A stretch of 64,000 bases of DNA from Acinetobacter brisouioides (GCF_004331075.1 NZ_SJNX01000007.1:62001-126000), one strand, 5' to 3'; positions 18,657 to 28,842 are shown, counted from the stretch's first letter. A program made the numbers and translations. Notes: generated from the sequence alone by a model not told the origin.

Positions 18657-19154
18657 ATGACAGATCAGAAACCTGCCTTATCTTTGCGTTATGCCCTAAA
18701 TTTAGAAGAATCACAAGATGGTTTTGGGCTTGCAACTTTTGGTAAAAAACAAATTACCCGTTTTCTTACACCGCTCATTAGTTTGGGAATTATTGTGTAT
18801 GGATTTTACATCGGTTTTTCAGGTGTAGGTCGCTATTATGTCGGTTTGGGTGTTTTCTTTTTAGTTTTACAAATTGCGATGCGTTATTGGTTGTTGCCAA
18901 CCCTGTTTAAACGTCAGTTCATCAAATATCAGGCTGCCAGAAGTGAGCAGGGCATCGAGCTGTACCAGCATTATTTTGAATTATATTCAGGTGGGCGTAA
19001 GCAGCAGTATCCGTATAGCGAAGTTCAAAATTTTGCTCAAGGTAAACTGACGTATATGCTGGAACTTAAAACTCGTAATGTGGTGATTGTACCAAAACGT
19101 GTTTTTACTCAACCTGACGAGCAGCGCCTTTTTGAGCATAGCTTTAAGAAATAA
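18657..19154 (+). CDS. YcxB-like membrane protein
   Basis: Protein of 165 residues with two adjacent transmembrane helices (about residues 33-53 and 58-78). A cytoplasmic C-terminal domain follows with the pattern YSEVQNFAQGKLTYMLEL and a C-terminal IVPKRVF. This helix pair plus PH-like tail, with a conserved KR(V/A)F end, fits the YcxB-like family of unknown function. The frame can also begin at TTG 18645; ATG 18657 is preferred. The next gene starts 27 bases after its stop. Confidence 0.65.
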   Translation: MTDQKPALSLRYALNLEESQDGFGLATFGKKQITRFLTPLISLGIIVYGFYIGFSGVGRYYVGLGVFFLVLQIAMRYWLLPTLFKRQFIKYQAARSEQGIELYQHYFELYSGGRKQQYPYSEVQNFAQGKLTYMLELKTRNVVIVPKRVFTQPDEQRLFEHSFKK

Positions 19155-19181
19155 TTGAGTCGAGAGAACAAAGGAAGTCGT

Positions 19182-19823
19182 ATGAGTTACCGTCCAAATA
19201 AAATCGTTTGTGTGGGTCGTAGTTATGCGGATCATGCCAAAGAATTGGGCAATGCTGTTCCAGATCGTCCAGTACTATTTATCAAACCTACCAGTAGTCT
19301 GATTGGTTTGGACGAGGGTATTTCATGGAATGAGGCGCTTGGCAGTTGTCATCATGAGTGCGAGTTGACTTTGCGTATAGACCAGACTTTAAAGGCGGAA
19401 ACTGATCCAGTAAAAGCCCTTGAGGCGATTGGTGCGGTGACTTTAGGTTTGGATTTAACTTTGCGTGATTTGCAAACTGAACTGAAAAACAAAGGTCAGC
19501 CGTGGGAACGGGCAAAGTCATTTGATGGTGCTTGTGTGCTTGCCGATTGGGTCGATGTCAGTGAAATTTCAGATTGGAAAAATGTACATTACACATTAGA
19601 AGTGAATGATACTGTTCGCCAGTCAGGTGATACAGCATTGCTATTATTCCCGATTGGTGAAATGCTATGTGACATGAGTCAGGCATTTACCATTGAAGCA
19701 GGCGATGTGGTGATGACAGGTACGCCTGCGGGCGTTGCAGCACTTAAAGCAGGTGATCAGCTCACGATGACTTTAAAAGCCAAAACCCAAGATTTTATTT
19801 GGAAAACTTTTGTTAAAGCTTAA
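19182..19823 (+). CDS. Fumarylacetoacetate hydrolase family protein
   Basis: Predicted metal-dependent hydrolase or decarboxylase of 213 residues. It starts MSYRPNKIVCVGRSYADHAK and contains the metal-binding H-x-E-x-E-type motif in SCHHECELTLRI (residues 54-65). The C-terminal TGTPAGVAALKAGD is the family signature. The small single-domain form resembles YcgM/FAHD1-type acylpyruvases. Start chosen at ATG 19182 because AAGGAAG lies 5 bases upstream. The exact substrate is not deducible. Confidence 0.88.
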   Translation: MSYRPNKIVCVGRSYADHAKELGNAVPDRPVLFIKPTSSLIGLDEGISWNEALGSCHHECELTLRIDQTLKAETDPVKALEAIGAVTLGLDLTLRDLQTELKNKGQPWERAKSFDGACVLADWVDVSEISDWKNVHYTLEVNDTVRQSGDTALLLFPIGEMLCDMSQAFTIEAGDVVMTGTPAGVAALKAGDQLTMTLKAKTQDFIWKTFVKA

Positions 19824-19836
19824 GTGATTCATGTTG

Positions 19837-19867
19837 AAAAAACCGAGTGACATCACTCGGTTTTTTT
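19837..19867. terminator. Bidirectional terminator containing the stop codon of the YihY gene
   Basis: AAAAAACCGAGTGA at 19837-19850 pairs with TCACTCGGTTTTTT from 19853, with only CA between the complementary arms. A-run and T-run on either side let it work in both directions. The TCA at 19853-19855 is the stop codon of the convergent yihY-like gene, so the coding region extends into the stem. Confidence 0.9.
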
Positions 19868-21139
19868 ATGCACTGTGATCTGTAGTGGAGTCACATTAGC
19901 TTCAAACAGACTCGACAGTGGAACGGATAAATGGCTGCTTAAGTAGTCATCTGCATCATTGAGGAGCGGAGCGAGTTGTTTTACCCATTCATCATCATCA
20001 TGGATATTACAGACATCCTGACGCAGTGGAAGGGTAAATGGCAAGGCATTATAAAAACTCCAAAAATCGACTTGGGATAAGTTGCGAATCAGTGCGTATT
20101 CATCACTACTATCGATACGTTTAATCAGATGTTGACGTTGTAGCAGTTCAACATAAGCAGGCCAGCGTCCAATTTCACCTCGTCCCAAAATTTTTAAAGC
20201 TTCTTTATCGTTGACGGTTTCTCCAAGTTTTTGCTTGTTATAAAACATCTCTAAAATGTCGAGCAACATAATAACAGGGTGACGTTTCTGACGATTACCT
20301 GTACTAAATGAGGTGAGGGCAAAACTGACTTCAACACCGAGTAAGACAATATTCCATGATAAATAAATCCACAACAGGAAAATCGGCACAGCGGCAAACG
20401 CGCCGTAAATGAGTTCATAACTGGTAAAATTTGCCATCATGAAACCGAAGAAACTTTTCAGTAACTGAAAGACAGTGCCACTAAACAATCCTGCCATCGC
20501 TGCTGCTGTTATGGGTACAGAACGATTGGGAATTGTCCAGTAAAGAACAAAAAACCCAAGTATAATCAGTATGTAAGATATAAGCCCTAAAAAAAGTGTG
20601 CCATCGAGCTCATAACCTACAAAGTTATTACTGAGAATGTTGAGCGATGCAACGGTTGAGGAAATTACAAAAGCGCTGCCAAGCAAAATTGGTCCGAGTG
20701 AAATAATCGTCCAGTAACGCATAAAACCAATAATGCCACCCCGTTGCTGCTTGACTCGCCAAATGCGGTTAAAGGCTTCTTCGACACTGGTCAGCATCAT
20801 CAGCGAGGTCATAAATAAAAACAAAATACCAATCGCGGTGAGATTGCTCGATTTTTCAGCAAAAGAGTTAAAGGCTTCGTCAAAGGCAATACTGCTTCGG
20901 GGAAGAAAATTACTATAAATTAAATGTTGTACCTGCTGCCGAGCAGGTTCGAGTGCTTTAATCGAAGAAATAATCACGAGAAAAACCGTGAGCATCGGCA
21001 CAACGGCAAACAAAGTGGTATAGGTGAGCGATGCCGCTTTGTCACGACAGCGATCATTTTCAAAACGTATAATCGTAAATAAGATAAATTGAAACCATTT
21101 TTTTTCATAAAATGGTAAGCGTGTCATGAGTTTTTGCAT
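19853..21139 (-). CDS. YihY family inner membrane protein
   Basis: Integral membrane protein of 428 residues with about six transmembrane segments in the first 290 residues. It carries the family stretch CRDKAASLTYTTLFAVVPML near residue 33. The family was once called ribonuclease BN, but RNase BN activity belongs to another protein; YihY function is unknown. The C-terminal 130 residues form a soluble domain with a winged-helix-like stretch (MLLDILEMFYNKQKLGE). It converges on the FAH-family gene through a shared terminator. Confidence 0.9.
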   Translation of the reverse strand: MQKLMTRLPFYEKKWFQFILFTIIRFENDRCRDKAASLTYTTLFAVVPMLTVFLVIISSIKALEPARQQVQHLIYSNFLPRSSIAFDEAFNSFAEKSSNLTAIGILFLFMTSLMMLTSVEEAFNRIWRVKQQRGGIIGFMRYWTIISLGPILLGSAFVISSTVASLNILSNNFVGYELDGTLFLGLISYILIILGFFVLYWTIPNRSVPITAAAMAGLFSGTVFQLLKSFFGFMMANFTSYELIYGAFAAVPIFLLWIYLSWNIVLLGVEVSFALTSFSTGNRQKRHPVIMLLDILEMFYNKQKLGETVNDKEALKILGRGEIGRWPAYVELLQRQHLIKRIDSSDEYALIRNLSQVDFWSFYNALPFTLPLRQDVCNIHDDDEWVKQLAPLLNDADDYLSSHLSVPLSSLFEANVTPLQITVHKKTE

Positions 21140-21247
21140 AACCTAGACCTAATTGTTTTAATGCGCATTTATGTAATATTTCTCTAAGGCTACCAAAAAA
21201 TTGCCCAAATACCGTATAGTTTTCTTTTTTATTATCTGTCAGACCCA

Positions 21248-21847
21248 ATGCAAGCTTATATTTTAGTACTTTATTACAGCAAATATGGTTCAACCAAAGA
21301 AATGGCCCATTTGATTGCCGATGGAATTGAAGCTGTCGGGATGTCTGCCAAAATTCGTACTGTTCCGCAACTCGCAACGTCAGTTGAAGTTGCCGCACCG
21401 AGTATTCCTGACGACGGCGATATTTATTGTAGTTTAGATGATCTTGCAGGATGTGCTGGTTTGGCACTGGGTTCACCAACTCGTTTTGGTAATATGGCCA
21501 GTGAAATGAAATATTTTTGGGATCAAACTACGACTTTATGGCTCAGTGGCGCATTGCATAACAAGCCTGCCTGTGTGTTTACATCATCGGGTTCAATGCA
21601 TGGTGGGCAGGAAAGTACTTTATTGAGCATGTTACCGCCGTTATTTCATCATGGCATGATGATTTTGGGATTAACCAATGCACATCCTGCATTGTCTAAT
21701 ACCAAGTCGGGTGGGACGCCGTATGGCGCAACTCATGTCAGTGGCTCACGTCATGATCAAGGCTTAACTGCAGAAGAAAAAGCTTTATGTTTTGAGCAGG
21801 GCAAGCGTTTAGGTGAAGTAGCAGTCAAGTTGCTGGGTGGACAATAA
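21248..21847 (+). CDS. wrbA: NAD(P)H:quinone oxidoreductase WrbA
   Basis: Flavodoxin-like FMN enzyme that reduces quinones by two electrons and protects against oxidative stress. The 199-residue product starts with the FMN phosphate-binding loop YYSKYGSTKEMAH (residues 9-21). It contains GSPTRFGNMASEMKYFWDQT near residue 75 and HGGQESTLLSMLPPLFHHGM near residue 118, all typical of WrbA. It is a single gene between divergent yihY-like and convergent xpt. Confidence 0.95.
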   Translation: MQAYILVLYYSKYGSTKEMAHLIADGIEAVGMSAKIRTVPQLATSVEVAAPSIPDDGDIYCSLDDLAGCAGLALGSPTRFGNMASEMKYFWDQTTTLWLSGALHNKPACVFTSSGSMHGGQESTLLSMLPPLFHHGMMILGLTNAHPALSNTKSGGTPYGATHVSGSRHDQGLTAEEKALCFEQGKRLGEVAVKLLGGQ

Positions 21848-21920
21848 ATCGCTCAACACCGAGCAATCAACAGTAGATTTAATTTGGGCAAGCATTCCAA
21901 CTTAAATCTACCAGATGGTC

Positions 21921-21953
21921 AAAAAAAAGAGCGAATAAATCGCTCTTTTTTGT

Positions 21954-21954
<1 letters not shown>
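21921..21954. terminator. Bidirectional terminator between wrbA and xpt
   Basis: AAAAAAGAGCGA at 21923-21934 pairs with TCGCTCTTTTTT at 21940-21951 around ATAAA. A-run and T-run flank it, so it can stop transcription from both converging genes. Confidence 0.9.
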
Positions 21955-22541
<587 letters not shown>

Positions 22542-22549
22542 CTAAGGAG

Positions 22550-22591
22550 CGGATGCTTTTTTAAGCAAAGGCGTATTTTAAAAAGCATCCG
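22550..22591 (-). promoter_or_regulatory. Long inverted repeat in the xpt leader
   Basis: CGGATGCTTTTT at 22550-22561 is perfectly complementary to 22580-22591, with an 18-base loop. It ends about 20 bases before the xpt GTG. On the xpt strand it is followed by CTCCTTAGAGGTTCCTC, in which GAGG and CCTC can also pair and cover the ribosome binding site. No T-run follows on either strand, so a terminator is unlikely. A regulatory leader is inference. Confidence 0.45.
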
Positions 22592-22623
22592 AAAAATTGC
22601 AAGTCAAAATTGCAAAAATGCGG

Positions 22624-23334
22624 TTATTTGGTCACCCCTTGATAACCTGTGAGCAGAATTCCATACGAGCTACGACCATCATTATGTGCGACTTTGACTG
22701 GTAAATAGTCCAGTTTTGGTGCTAACCAGAAAGTGGTATTACGTTCTGGTTTTCCATGATCCAGTTTTACTTTAATTGTGCTAAAAGTGCCGTAAGGTGT
22801 TGCTAGGTTTTCCGTGCCCAGTTGAATAAATTTGCGTTGGGCAACGCCTTTAGCATCGGTAATATAATAGTTGTTTTTCGAGTCCATTTTTTTTAAGTCT
22901 TCACGAATTTGTACTTCAGCATTGAGTTCATCTAAAGCACCTGTTTTCCATGCAAAAGAATATACTTTACCTTTGTAGTAGGTCTCAATGGTTTTTTCTG
23001 CTGGATTAAAATTAATTTTAAAAGAATCTGAAAGCCCAATATAACTGGCATTACGGCTAAAGCTATTGGAAATGACATGATCATCCAGTAGTGAGAAGTT
23101 ACTGATTTCAGTTGCGGAGGCTAAAATACCTGCTTGGGCAGTAAAGACATATGTCCAGTTATTACCAGTTTGTTTTAGACTACGAATTGCAGAACCCATA
23201 TTTTTGTCATTATAGGAAAATTGATAGGTTGCTTGAAATGGGCTCAGCGCCATAGCTTGGCTTGAACAGATCAATGCTGCTCCAGCAAGTACAACTGCAC
23301 TAGTCGATAAAGAGGTAAGTTGTTGCTTGAGCAT
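22624..23334 (-). CDS. DUF3108 domain-containing secreted protein
   Basis: Exported protein of 236 residues. The signal peptide is residues 1-29, with a hydrophobic core VVLAGAALICSS and probable cleavage after SQAMA. The mature part begins FQATYQFSYNDKNMGSA and continues as beta-rich sequence with FWLAPKLDYLPVKV near the end, the layout of DUF3108 proteins. Their role in the envelope is unknown. A lone gene upstream of xpt on the same strand. Confidence 0.8.
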   Translation of the reverse strand: MLKQQLTSLSTSAVVLAGAALICSSQAMALSPFQATYQFSYNDKNMGSAIRSLKQTGNNWTYVFTAQAGILASATEISNFSLLDDHVISNSFSRNASYIGLSDSFKINFNPAEKTIETYYKGKVYSFAWKTGALDELNAEVQIREDLKKMDSKNNYYITDAKGVAQRKFIQLGTENLATPYGTFSTIKVKLDHGKPERNTTFWLAPKLDYLPVKVAHNDGRSSYGILLTGYQGVTK

Positions 23335-23428
23335 AAATATATCCTGAAACTTTTAATATTTTATGGGGGTATAAGTTAATCTGAAAAACGGGATCAATCG
23401 CATATTTTTTTGTATGTTTATGATCATA

Positions 23429-24085
23429 TTATGTGGTTGTTTTACTTACAGGTGTTGCTTCTGTGTCGTCAGTACTACTACCCACTTTCCTAAAAAGTGC
23501 TTCCAAATTAACATTACCTAAAACCACCAGTTCGGCTTCACGTAGCACTGCATGATTAACATGCACTTTGGCTAGGGTTTCAATAATTGACGGGTTTTTG
23601 CCAAGCCATCGGTTTAGATCAAGATAGAGTAAATCATCTTTAACCTCGACAACATTGAAGCGCTGCAAAATCGTGCCTAGCGGATCTTTATCTAAGATCT
23701 TCCGATAAAAAAACAAGGCAAATTTAAAGCCTATTTTTTGTAAAATATTTTTAAATTTGGCTTCAATCACTTGAGTCTGGCTGATTTGCTCAAATACGAG
23801 TAACTGCGTATCTTTGTTCAGTTCCATTTGTAAAAGTTTTAAATCAACTGACAGCGTGGTATATAAACCTTTAACATTGAGTGTGGCATACAGGCGTAAC
23901 CAGTCATCATGCACGTCTGCATGCAAGTCTTCTAACATCTTGACGTTATCGGTCACAAAACGTTTGAAGGTTGCATTTAAAAACACTTGTGACAATGCAA
24001 ATTCGCGCTCTTCTTCAATAAATCCCCCAGCCTTACGATATACCTCGCGGATACGTTTAGAAAGATTGGAAATTAGCGTCTGCAT
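23429..24085 (-). CDS. Conserved protein of unknown function
   Basis: Not recognised. The 218-residue product has no signal peptide and no clear membrane helix. It is helical at the N-terminus (SKRIREVYRKAGGFIEEERE), with a central part of alternating hydrophobic residues (residues 60-110) and the stretch FALFFYRKILDKDPLGTILQ near residue 122. The last 20 residues are polar and probably disordered (STDDTEATPVSKTTT). A lipid-binding fold is conceivable from the alternating pattern, but this is a guess. It diverges from the TonB-like gene. Confidence 0.6.
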   Translation of the reverse strand: MQTLISNLSKRIREVYRKAGGFIEEEREFALSQVFLNATFKRFVTDNVKMLEDLHADVHDDWLRLYATLNVKGLYTTLSVDLKLLQMELNKDTQLLVFEQISQTQVIEAKFKNILQKIGFKFALFFYRKILDKDPLGTILQRFNVVEVKDDLLYLDLNRWLGKNPSIIETLAKVHVNHAVLREAELVVLGNVNLEALFRKVGSSTDDTEATPVSKTTT

Positions 24086-24292
24086 AGATCAGGTCCGAAA
24101 AATAGTTTTTTATATTGGTTGCAATCTTATTGAATTAGATGAAAAATTCACATCTATTTTTTATACTCGTTCTTGCAGAATGAACATTTGATGTTCGTGT
24201 GCAAAAAAGAGTATAAAACTGCATTTTTCTCTAAAAAAATCGCATATTTATATGTTACGTGTATTTTTGGCAAGTTTGGTCGTTTTAATGTT

Positions 24293-25174
24293 ATGACAAA
24301 GCAACACTCGATTCAGCAAAAAATAACACTATCTTGGTGGCGAGATTCAGTGTTTGTGGTGGCAGCCATTTCAGCATTGCTGCTGCATTTGATTGTGCTG
24401 TGCATACGCTTTGCCATGCCGCAAGCCGATCAGTCTTTGCATCAGGAAATTGCCGTGGCGATTCGACCAAGTAAAGAGACTGTTGAAAATGCGGACTTTA
24501 TTGCACAGACAGATCAACAGGGTTCGGGTATTTTTCGACAAAAACATCGAATGTCGACCAACCTTGCTCCAGCAGATGAGTCCCAATCGGCAGGGGATCA
24601 GCAATTACAACAACTAGAAATGGTGAAGCAGCAGCGCGAGTTAAAATTTGAAGAAAAAGTACTCATGACTGTGCTGAGCTGGCAGAAACAAAGTGAGGAT
24701 CAACACCATAAAAAAGCCATGGATGAATTGCAAAGTCAGTATCAAGCCAAAGCTGCGATGGTTGCCAGCCTTGAGGCACAGTATTTACAGCGCCAGCAGG
24801 ATTTTAGTCGTCAGCAAAAAATTAAGACAGTCGATGGTATTCAGGCAAAACGTGATGCTTCTGCTGCGTATTTAAACAAATTTCGTGAAAAAGTCGAATT
24901 GTATGGCAACCGTTATTACCCAGAACAGGCAAAACAACAGCACTGGTCGGGAGAGGTTCGCCTCATGGTGATTCTCAACAGTGAGGGCGGGGTACGTGCG
25001 ATTCACTTATTACAAAGTTCTGGACACGGTGTTTTAGATGAGGCGGCAAAGAATTCAGTACGCCGTGGCGCACCATTTGGGCGTTTTGATGCCAACATGA
25101 AAGATATTTCTGAGCTGCGTATTGTGCGGACATGGCGCTTTGATCCTGCCGAAGCAGAGTTTGAAGTAAAATAA
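24293..25174 (+). CDS. TonB-family energy transducer-like protein
   Basis: Protein of 293 residues with an N-terminal membrane anchor (SVFVVAAISALLLHLIVLCI, about residues 20-39) and a periplasmic stalk. Its C-terminal TonB-type domain begins near residue 208, with VRLMVILNSEGGVRAIHLLQ and SGHGVLDEAAKNSV near residues 222-256. TonB couples the proton motive force to outer membrane receptors. Here the stalk is a Q/K/E-rich coiled coil (residues ~100-205) instead of the usual proline-rich spacer. No exbB/exbD genes are nearby. ATG 24293 is preferred over the upstream frame opening at 24173, whose residues look unrelated. Confidence 0.75.
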   Translation: MTKQHSIQQKITLSWWRDSVFVVAAISALLLHLIVLCIRFAMPQADQSLHQEIAVAIRPSKETVENADFIAQTDQQGSGIFRQKHRMSTNLAPADESQSAGDQQLQQLEMVKQQRELKFEEKVLMTVLSWQKQSEDQHHKKAMDELQSQYQAKAAMVASLEAQYLQRQQDFSRQQKIKTVDGIQAKRDASAAYLNKFREKVELYGNRYYPEQAKQQHWSGEVRLMVILNSEGGVRAIHLLQSSGHGVLDEAAKNSVRRGAPFGRFDANMKDISELRIVRTWRFDPAEAEFEVK

Positions 25175-25204
25175 AAAATCGGGAGTAAATCCCGATTTTT
25201 TATT
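25174..25204. terminator. Bidirectional terminator between TonB-like and ABM genes
   Basis: AAAAATCGGG at 25174-25183 pairs with CCCGATTTTT at 25191-25200 around AGTAAAT. It follows the TonB-like stop immediately and touches the end of the convergent gene. Confidence 0.88.
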
Positions 25205-25499
25205 TTGTCTGATTGTGTTGATAATGTCGCTGTAACTCACAAACTTCAACGCTATAGTGCTTATACCAGCGTTTCCGCCCAGTCTGTTGAGCAACTATAT
25301 GTTCACGATCTTGTTGCCAACGCTGAATACTTTCAAGGTCAGACCAGTAAGAGAGTGCCAGTTCTTGCCCATTTTCAGTATAAGACTCAAACTTTAAGCA
25401 GCCATATTCAGATAAGGCTTTTTGTCTTAGATGTTGTGCAAGCTGACTGTATTCATGATCAAGCTGTGCAATCTCGGCTTTGAAAATCACCACAAACAT
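25200..25499 (-). CDS. Antibiotic biosynthesis monooxygenase (ABM) family protein
   Basis: Small protein of 99 residues with a ferredoxin-like dimeric alpha/beta barrel pattern. It begins MFVVIFKAEIAQLD, and GCLKFESYTENGQELALSYW and SIQRWQQDREHIVAQQTGR lie further on. The family includes cofactor-free monooxygenases and related stress proteins. The substrate is unknown. Start at 25499 is chosen because GGAG lies about 9 bases upstream; the frame is open 5 codons further. It lies downstream of ybeY on the same strand. Confidence 0.78.
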   Translation of the reverse strand: MFVVIFKAEIAQLDHEYSQLAQHLRQKALSEYGCLKFESYTENGQELALSYWSDLESIQRWQQDREHIVAQQTGRKRWYKHYSVEVCELQRHYQHNQTK

Positions 25500-25519
25500 C
25501 AGATCGCACTCCAACGAAT

Positions 25520-25999
25520 TTATAGATCCATATAGGGGTTGTCTAAACTGAGTTTACTGAGGATCTCAACTTCGAGAGTTTCCATTTCTTCAGCATCCTG
25601 TTCGCCAGTTTCATGGTCATAACCCAACAAATGTAGCGTGCCATGCACCAGCATATGGGTAAAATGATCCATAGGTTTTTTCTTTTGCTGATCTGCTTCA
25701 TGAAGCACAACAGGAATACAGATCACCAAATCACCCAATGGGAAAGCATCCAGCATCGGTAGCACTTCTTCTGGAATATCGCTAGGAAAAGATAAAACAT
25801 TGGTCGGTTTGTCTTTTTGTCGATATTGTAAATTCAGCGCGTGACTTTCTGCATTGTCCACACAGGCAATGCCAATCTCACAATCTTGTTGCATGCCTAC
25901 ATGACGTAAAACTGTCTCAATGACTTTTTTAATATAACTGCGTTTTAGCACCAACTTAGGTGCTAAAACGTCTTGTTGTAACGAAAGATTAAGTTTCAA
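25520..25999 (-). CDS. ybeY: Endoribonuclease YbeY
   Basis: Metal-dependent single-strand endoribonuclease for 16S rRNA 3' maturation and ribosome quality control. The 159-residue product has the zinc motif [11 protein letters not shown] near residues 115-125, plus the [13 protein letters not shown] signature near residue 62. It follows ybeZ by 9 bases in the common miaB-ybeZ-ybeY order. Confidence 0.95.
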   Translation of the reverse strand: MKLNLSLQQDVLAPKLVLKRSYIKKVIETVLRHVGMQQDCEIGIACVDNAESHALNLQYRQKDKPTNVLSFPSDIPEEVLPMLDAFPLGDLVICIPVVLHEADQQKKKPMDHFTHMLVHGTLHLLGYDHETGEQDAEEMETLEVEILSKLSLDNPYMDL

Positions 26000-26008
26000 A
26001 ATGTATCC

Positions 26009-27091
26009 TTAAGCGTCCTGATGCTGAGCATCTGCTGCTACATCATTTTCCTGAACTAAGGCTTCATGGCGTGCTTTGCGTGTAGCACGCTCTTCAGCAC
26101 CAATTCGGTGTTGCTCACTGTCCCAACCTTCATAGGCCTCGACAATTTTTTGTACTAGCTGATGACGCACCACATCACGTGAGTGGAAGCGGGTAATATG
26201 AATTTCGGTCACAGGTTCAAGTACACGTAAAGCATGGGCTAAACCTGACTGCTGACCTCGTGGTAAATCAACTTGTGTAATATCGCCGGTAATGACTGCA
26301 CGTGAACCAAAACCTAAACGGGTGAGGAACATTTTCATTTGTTCTGGCGTGGTATTTTGTGCTTCATCCAAAATTACAAAAGAGTGATTTAAAGTACGAC
26401 CACGCATATATGCCAAAGGCGCAACTTCAATCACTTGACGTTCAATCAGTTTCGCTACCTTTTCAAAACCAAGCATTTCATATAATGCATCGTAGAGTGG
26501 ACGTAAATACGGGTCAATTTTCTGGCTTAAGTCACCAGGGAGGAAGCCCAGTTTTTCACCTGCTTCAACCGCAGGGCGAACCAGTAAAATACGCTGGATT
26601 TCATTGCGTTCCAACATGTCGACAGCTGCGGCAACTGCTAAATAGGTTTTACCTGTTCCAGCAGGGCCAATACCAAAGGAAATGTCACTTTGCAAAATGC
26701 GTTGTACATAGCGTTTCTGGTTTGCACCACGTGGATTAATCCGTCCTTTTCGTGTTTGCAACCAGATGCTGTCCAACCCCGTATGTTCCTGACCCTCGTC
26801 ATTCATGAGATCACGCTCGGTCTGGCTACCTTGAATCATCATGTGTAACTGATCTGCACTTACTTGAGAGGACAGCTCTGCTTCTTCATGCAGTCGCTGA
26901 AGTAGAGTTTCTGCTCTCTCCACCGCCTCAATATCCCCATCGATATAGAAAACATCACCTCGATGAGTAATTTGCACATCTAAACGTTGTTCGATTTGTT
27001 TCAAGTGAGCGTTATAAGCACCCAGCATGCTTTTTAAACGCTCCATTGAAATACCCGGAAAAGATACTGTACGTCGGATCGCTGCAGTCAA
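26009..27091 (-). CDS. ybeZ: PhoH-like ATPase YbeZ
   Basis: Predicted P-loop RNA-associated ATPase that works with YbeY. The 360-residue product has an N-terminal KH-like region (residues 1-70), Walker A GPAGTGKT at 142-149 and Walker B FVILDEAQN near residue 238. The C-terminal tail is charged (residues 330-360). It lies between miaB and ybeY on the same strand, with 39 and 9 bases between genes. Confidence 0.95.
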   Translation of the reverse strand: MTAAIRRTVSFPGISMERLKSMLGAYNAHLKQIEQRLDVQITHRGDVFYIDGDIEAVERAETLLQRLHEEAELSSQVSADQLHMMIQGSQTERDLMNDEGQEHTGLDSIWLQTRKGRINPRGANQKRYVQRILQSDISFGIGPAGTGKTYLAVAAAVDMLERNEIQRILLVRPAVEAGEKLGFLPGDLSQKIDPYLRPLYDALYEMLGFEKVAKLIERQVIEVAPLAYMRGRTLNHSFVILDEAQNTTPEQMKMFLTRLGFGSRAVITGDITQVDLPRGQQSGLAHALRVLEPVTEIHITRFHSRDVVRHQLVQKIVEAYEGWDSEQHRIGAEERATRKARHEALVQENDVAADAQHQDA

Positions 27092-27130
27092 GACAATTCC
27101 TTTAAGTGTTGTTTAGTCTATAGCCCTACA

Positions 27131-28588
27131 TTACGCCACGTCAGGCTCAAGATTCAAGAGCTCTCCATAGACTAAATTTAAAGTTTTGATGTCAGTAATC
27201 TCGATTTCTGCAAAACGACCCAGCCATGCTGCGTCACCAATAAAAGTGACTAAGCGGGTATTGTCTGCCGTGCCAACTAACAGGTTTGGATCTTTCTCTG
27301 AAACATTTTCGATCAGGACACGTTGAACAGTACTCAGCATGGCATCAGTTTTGTCAATACTGGATTGCTTAATGACTTTTTGTACCTGTGCTAGGCGCTC
27401 TTTTTTCACGTCTTCAGGGGTCGTGTCTTCAAGCTCTGAAGCAGGCGTGCCTGGGCGTTTAGAGTAAATAAAGCTATAAGAATGATCGAAATCTAAATCT
27501 TTAATGAACTGCAAAGTTTCTGCAAAATTTTTATCAGTTTCGCCAGGGAAACCAATAATAAAGTCACTCGATAAGTGCATGTCTGGGCGGATTGCACGTA
27601 ACTTTTCAATTTTATTGATATAAACATCAATCGTGTGGTTACGTTTCATTGCCTGTAACACGGCATTTGAACCGCTTTGTACAGGTAAGTGTAAATGCGA
27701 CACCATTTGCGGTAAGTCGCGGTAGCATTGAATCAGGTCATCCGAAAATTCAAGTGGATGCGATGTGGTGTAGCGTAAACGGCCAATACCCGGGATTTCT
27801 GAGACCAAACGCAACAAGTCTGCAAAAGTACAGATATTGCCATCGAAGGTTTCGCCACGATAACCATTGACGTTTTGTCCAAGCAGGCTGATTTCGCGTA
27901 CGCCTTTTTCTGCAAGTCCTGCAATTTCAGCCAAGACATCATCCAGTGGACGCGAAACTTCTTCACCACGGGTATACGGTACAACACAGAATGAACAGTA
28001 TTTTGAGCAGCCTTCCATAATTGAAACAAAGGCTTTGTAACCTTCAACACGCGGTTCAGGCAAGAAGTCAAATTTTTCAATATCAGGGAATGAAATATCG
28101 ACCAGTTTAATTTTGTCTTGCTTTGGCTTTTCAATCTGTTCTTGGTGTCGATCCAGCATTTGAGGTAAACGGTGCAGAGTTTGCGGTCCAAAAACCATAT
28201 CGACATACGGCGCACGTTTTTGGATGTTGTCACCTTCCTGTGATGCGACACAGCCACCGACACCAATAATCAGGTCAGGATTTTTTTCTTTGAGTTTGCG
28301 CCAGCGTCCGAGTTCACTGAATACTTTTTCCTGTGCTTTTTCACGAATCGAACAGGTGTTCATCAGTAAAATATCGGCATCTTTTGGGTCGTTGGTGAGC
28401 TCGTAACCATGTGAGTCGCCGAGCAAGTCTGCCATACGGTGACTGTCATATTCATTCATTTGACACCCTTGAGTTTCAATGTACAGTTTTTTGACTGTGG
28501 CTGAAACGTCAGAGGTGTGCAAAGGCTGGGTGACAGTGTTTTCTGAGGCAGCTTCGGCACGTGCTGGAATGAAGGTCTGAACCGTCAT
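27131..28588 (-). CDS. miaB: tRNA (N6-isopentenyl adenosine-37-C2)-methylthiotransferase MiaB
   Basis: Radical SAM enzyme that adds the methylthio group to i6A37 of tRNAs reading U-starting codons. The 485-residue product has the N-terminal MTTase domain with three cluster cysteines (in [18 protein letters not shown] and GGCVASQEG). The radical SAM CxxxCxxC follows (CSKYCSFC near residue 194), and there is a C-terminal TRAM domain. An N-terminal extension of about 30 residues precedes the usual start region [13 protein letters not shown]. First gene of miaB-ybeZ-ybeY. Confidence 0.96.
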   Translation of the reverse strand: MTVQTFIPARAEAASENTVTQPLHTSDVSATVKKLYIETQGCQMNEYDSHRMADLLGDSHGYELTNDPKDADILLMNTCSIREKAQEKVFSELGRWRKLKEKNPDLIIGVGGCVASQEGDNIQKRAPYVDMVFGPQTLHRLPQMLDRHQEQIEKPKQDKIKLVDISFPDIEKFDFLPEPRVEGYKAFVSIMEGCSKYCSFCVVPYTRGEEVSRPLDDVLAEIAGLAEKGVREISLLGQNVNGYRGETFDGNICTFADLLRLVSEIPGIGRLRYTTSHPLEFSDDLIQCYRDLPQMVSHLHLPVQSGSNAVLQAMKRNHTIDVYINKIEKLRAIRPDMHLSSDFIIGFPGETDKNFAETLQFIKDLDFDHSYSFIYSKRPGTPASELEDTTPEDVKKERLAQVQKVIKQSSIDKTDAMLSTVQRVLIENVSEKDPNLLVGTADNTRLVTFIGDAAWLGRFAEIEITDIKTLNLVYGELLNLEPDVA

Positions 28589-28842
28589 GTAGGCTCCTGA
28601 AAAATAGGGCTAAGTGCTCAGATGCTGAGAAGCATGATGCTGAAACACTTTGGCAGAGAATAAAAGGAGCAGCATTTTAGCATTTTTTGTTTTGAAGCTA
28701 TAGCTCTTTTACTTTTTCCCAATCGGCGTGAAATTGCTGATTCTTTGTGCAAAATGATTACATAACATAACAACAACAATGCATGTATTAACATTAAACT
28801 GAGGGCAAAAATTGCAGGGCAAGCGAAGGTGTATTCGGCTAT

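Noticed and set aside
22550..22591. xpt inverted repeat as an intrinsic terminator of the DUF3108 gene
   Set aside because: No T-run follows the stem on the minus strand, so it is listed as a possible leader element instead.
27733..28266. 177-codon minus-strand frame inside miaB
   Set aside because: It is a shifted frame of MiaB with basic, low-quality sequence.
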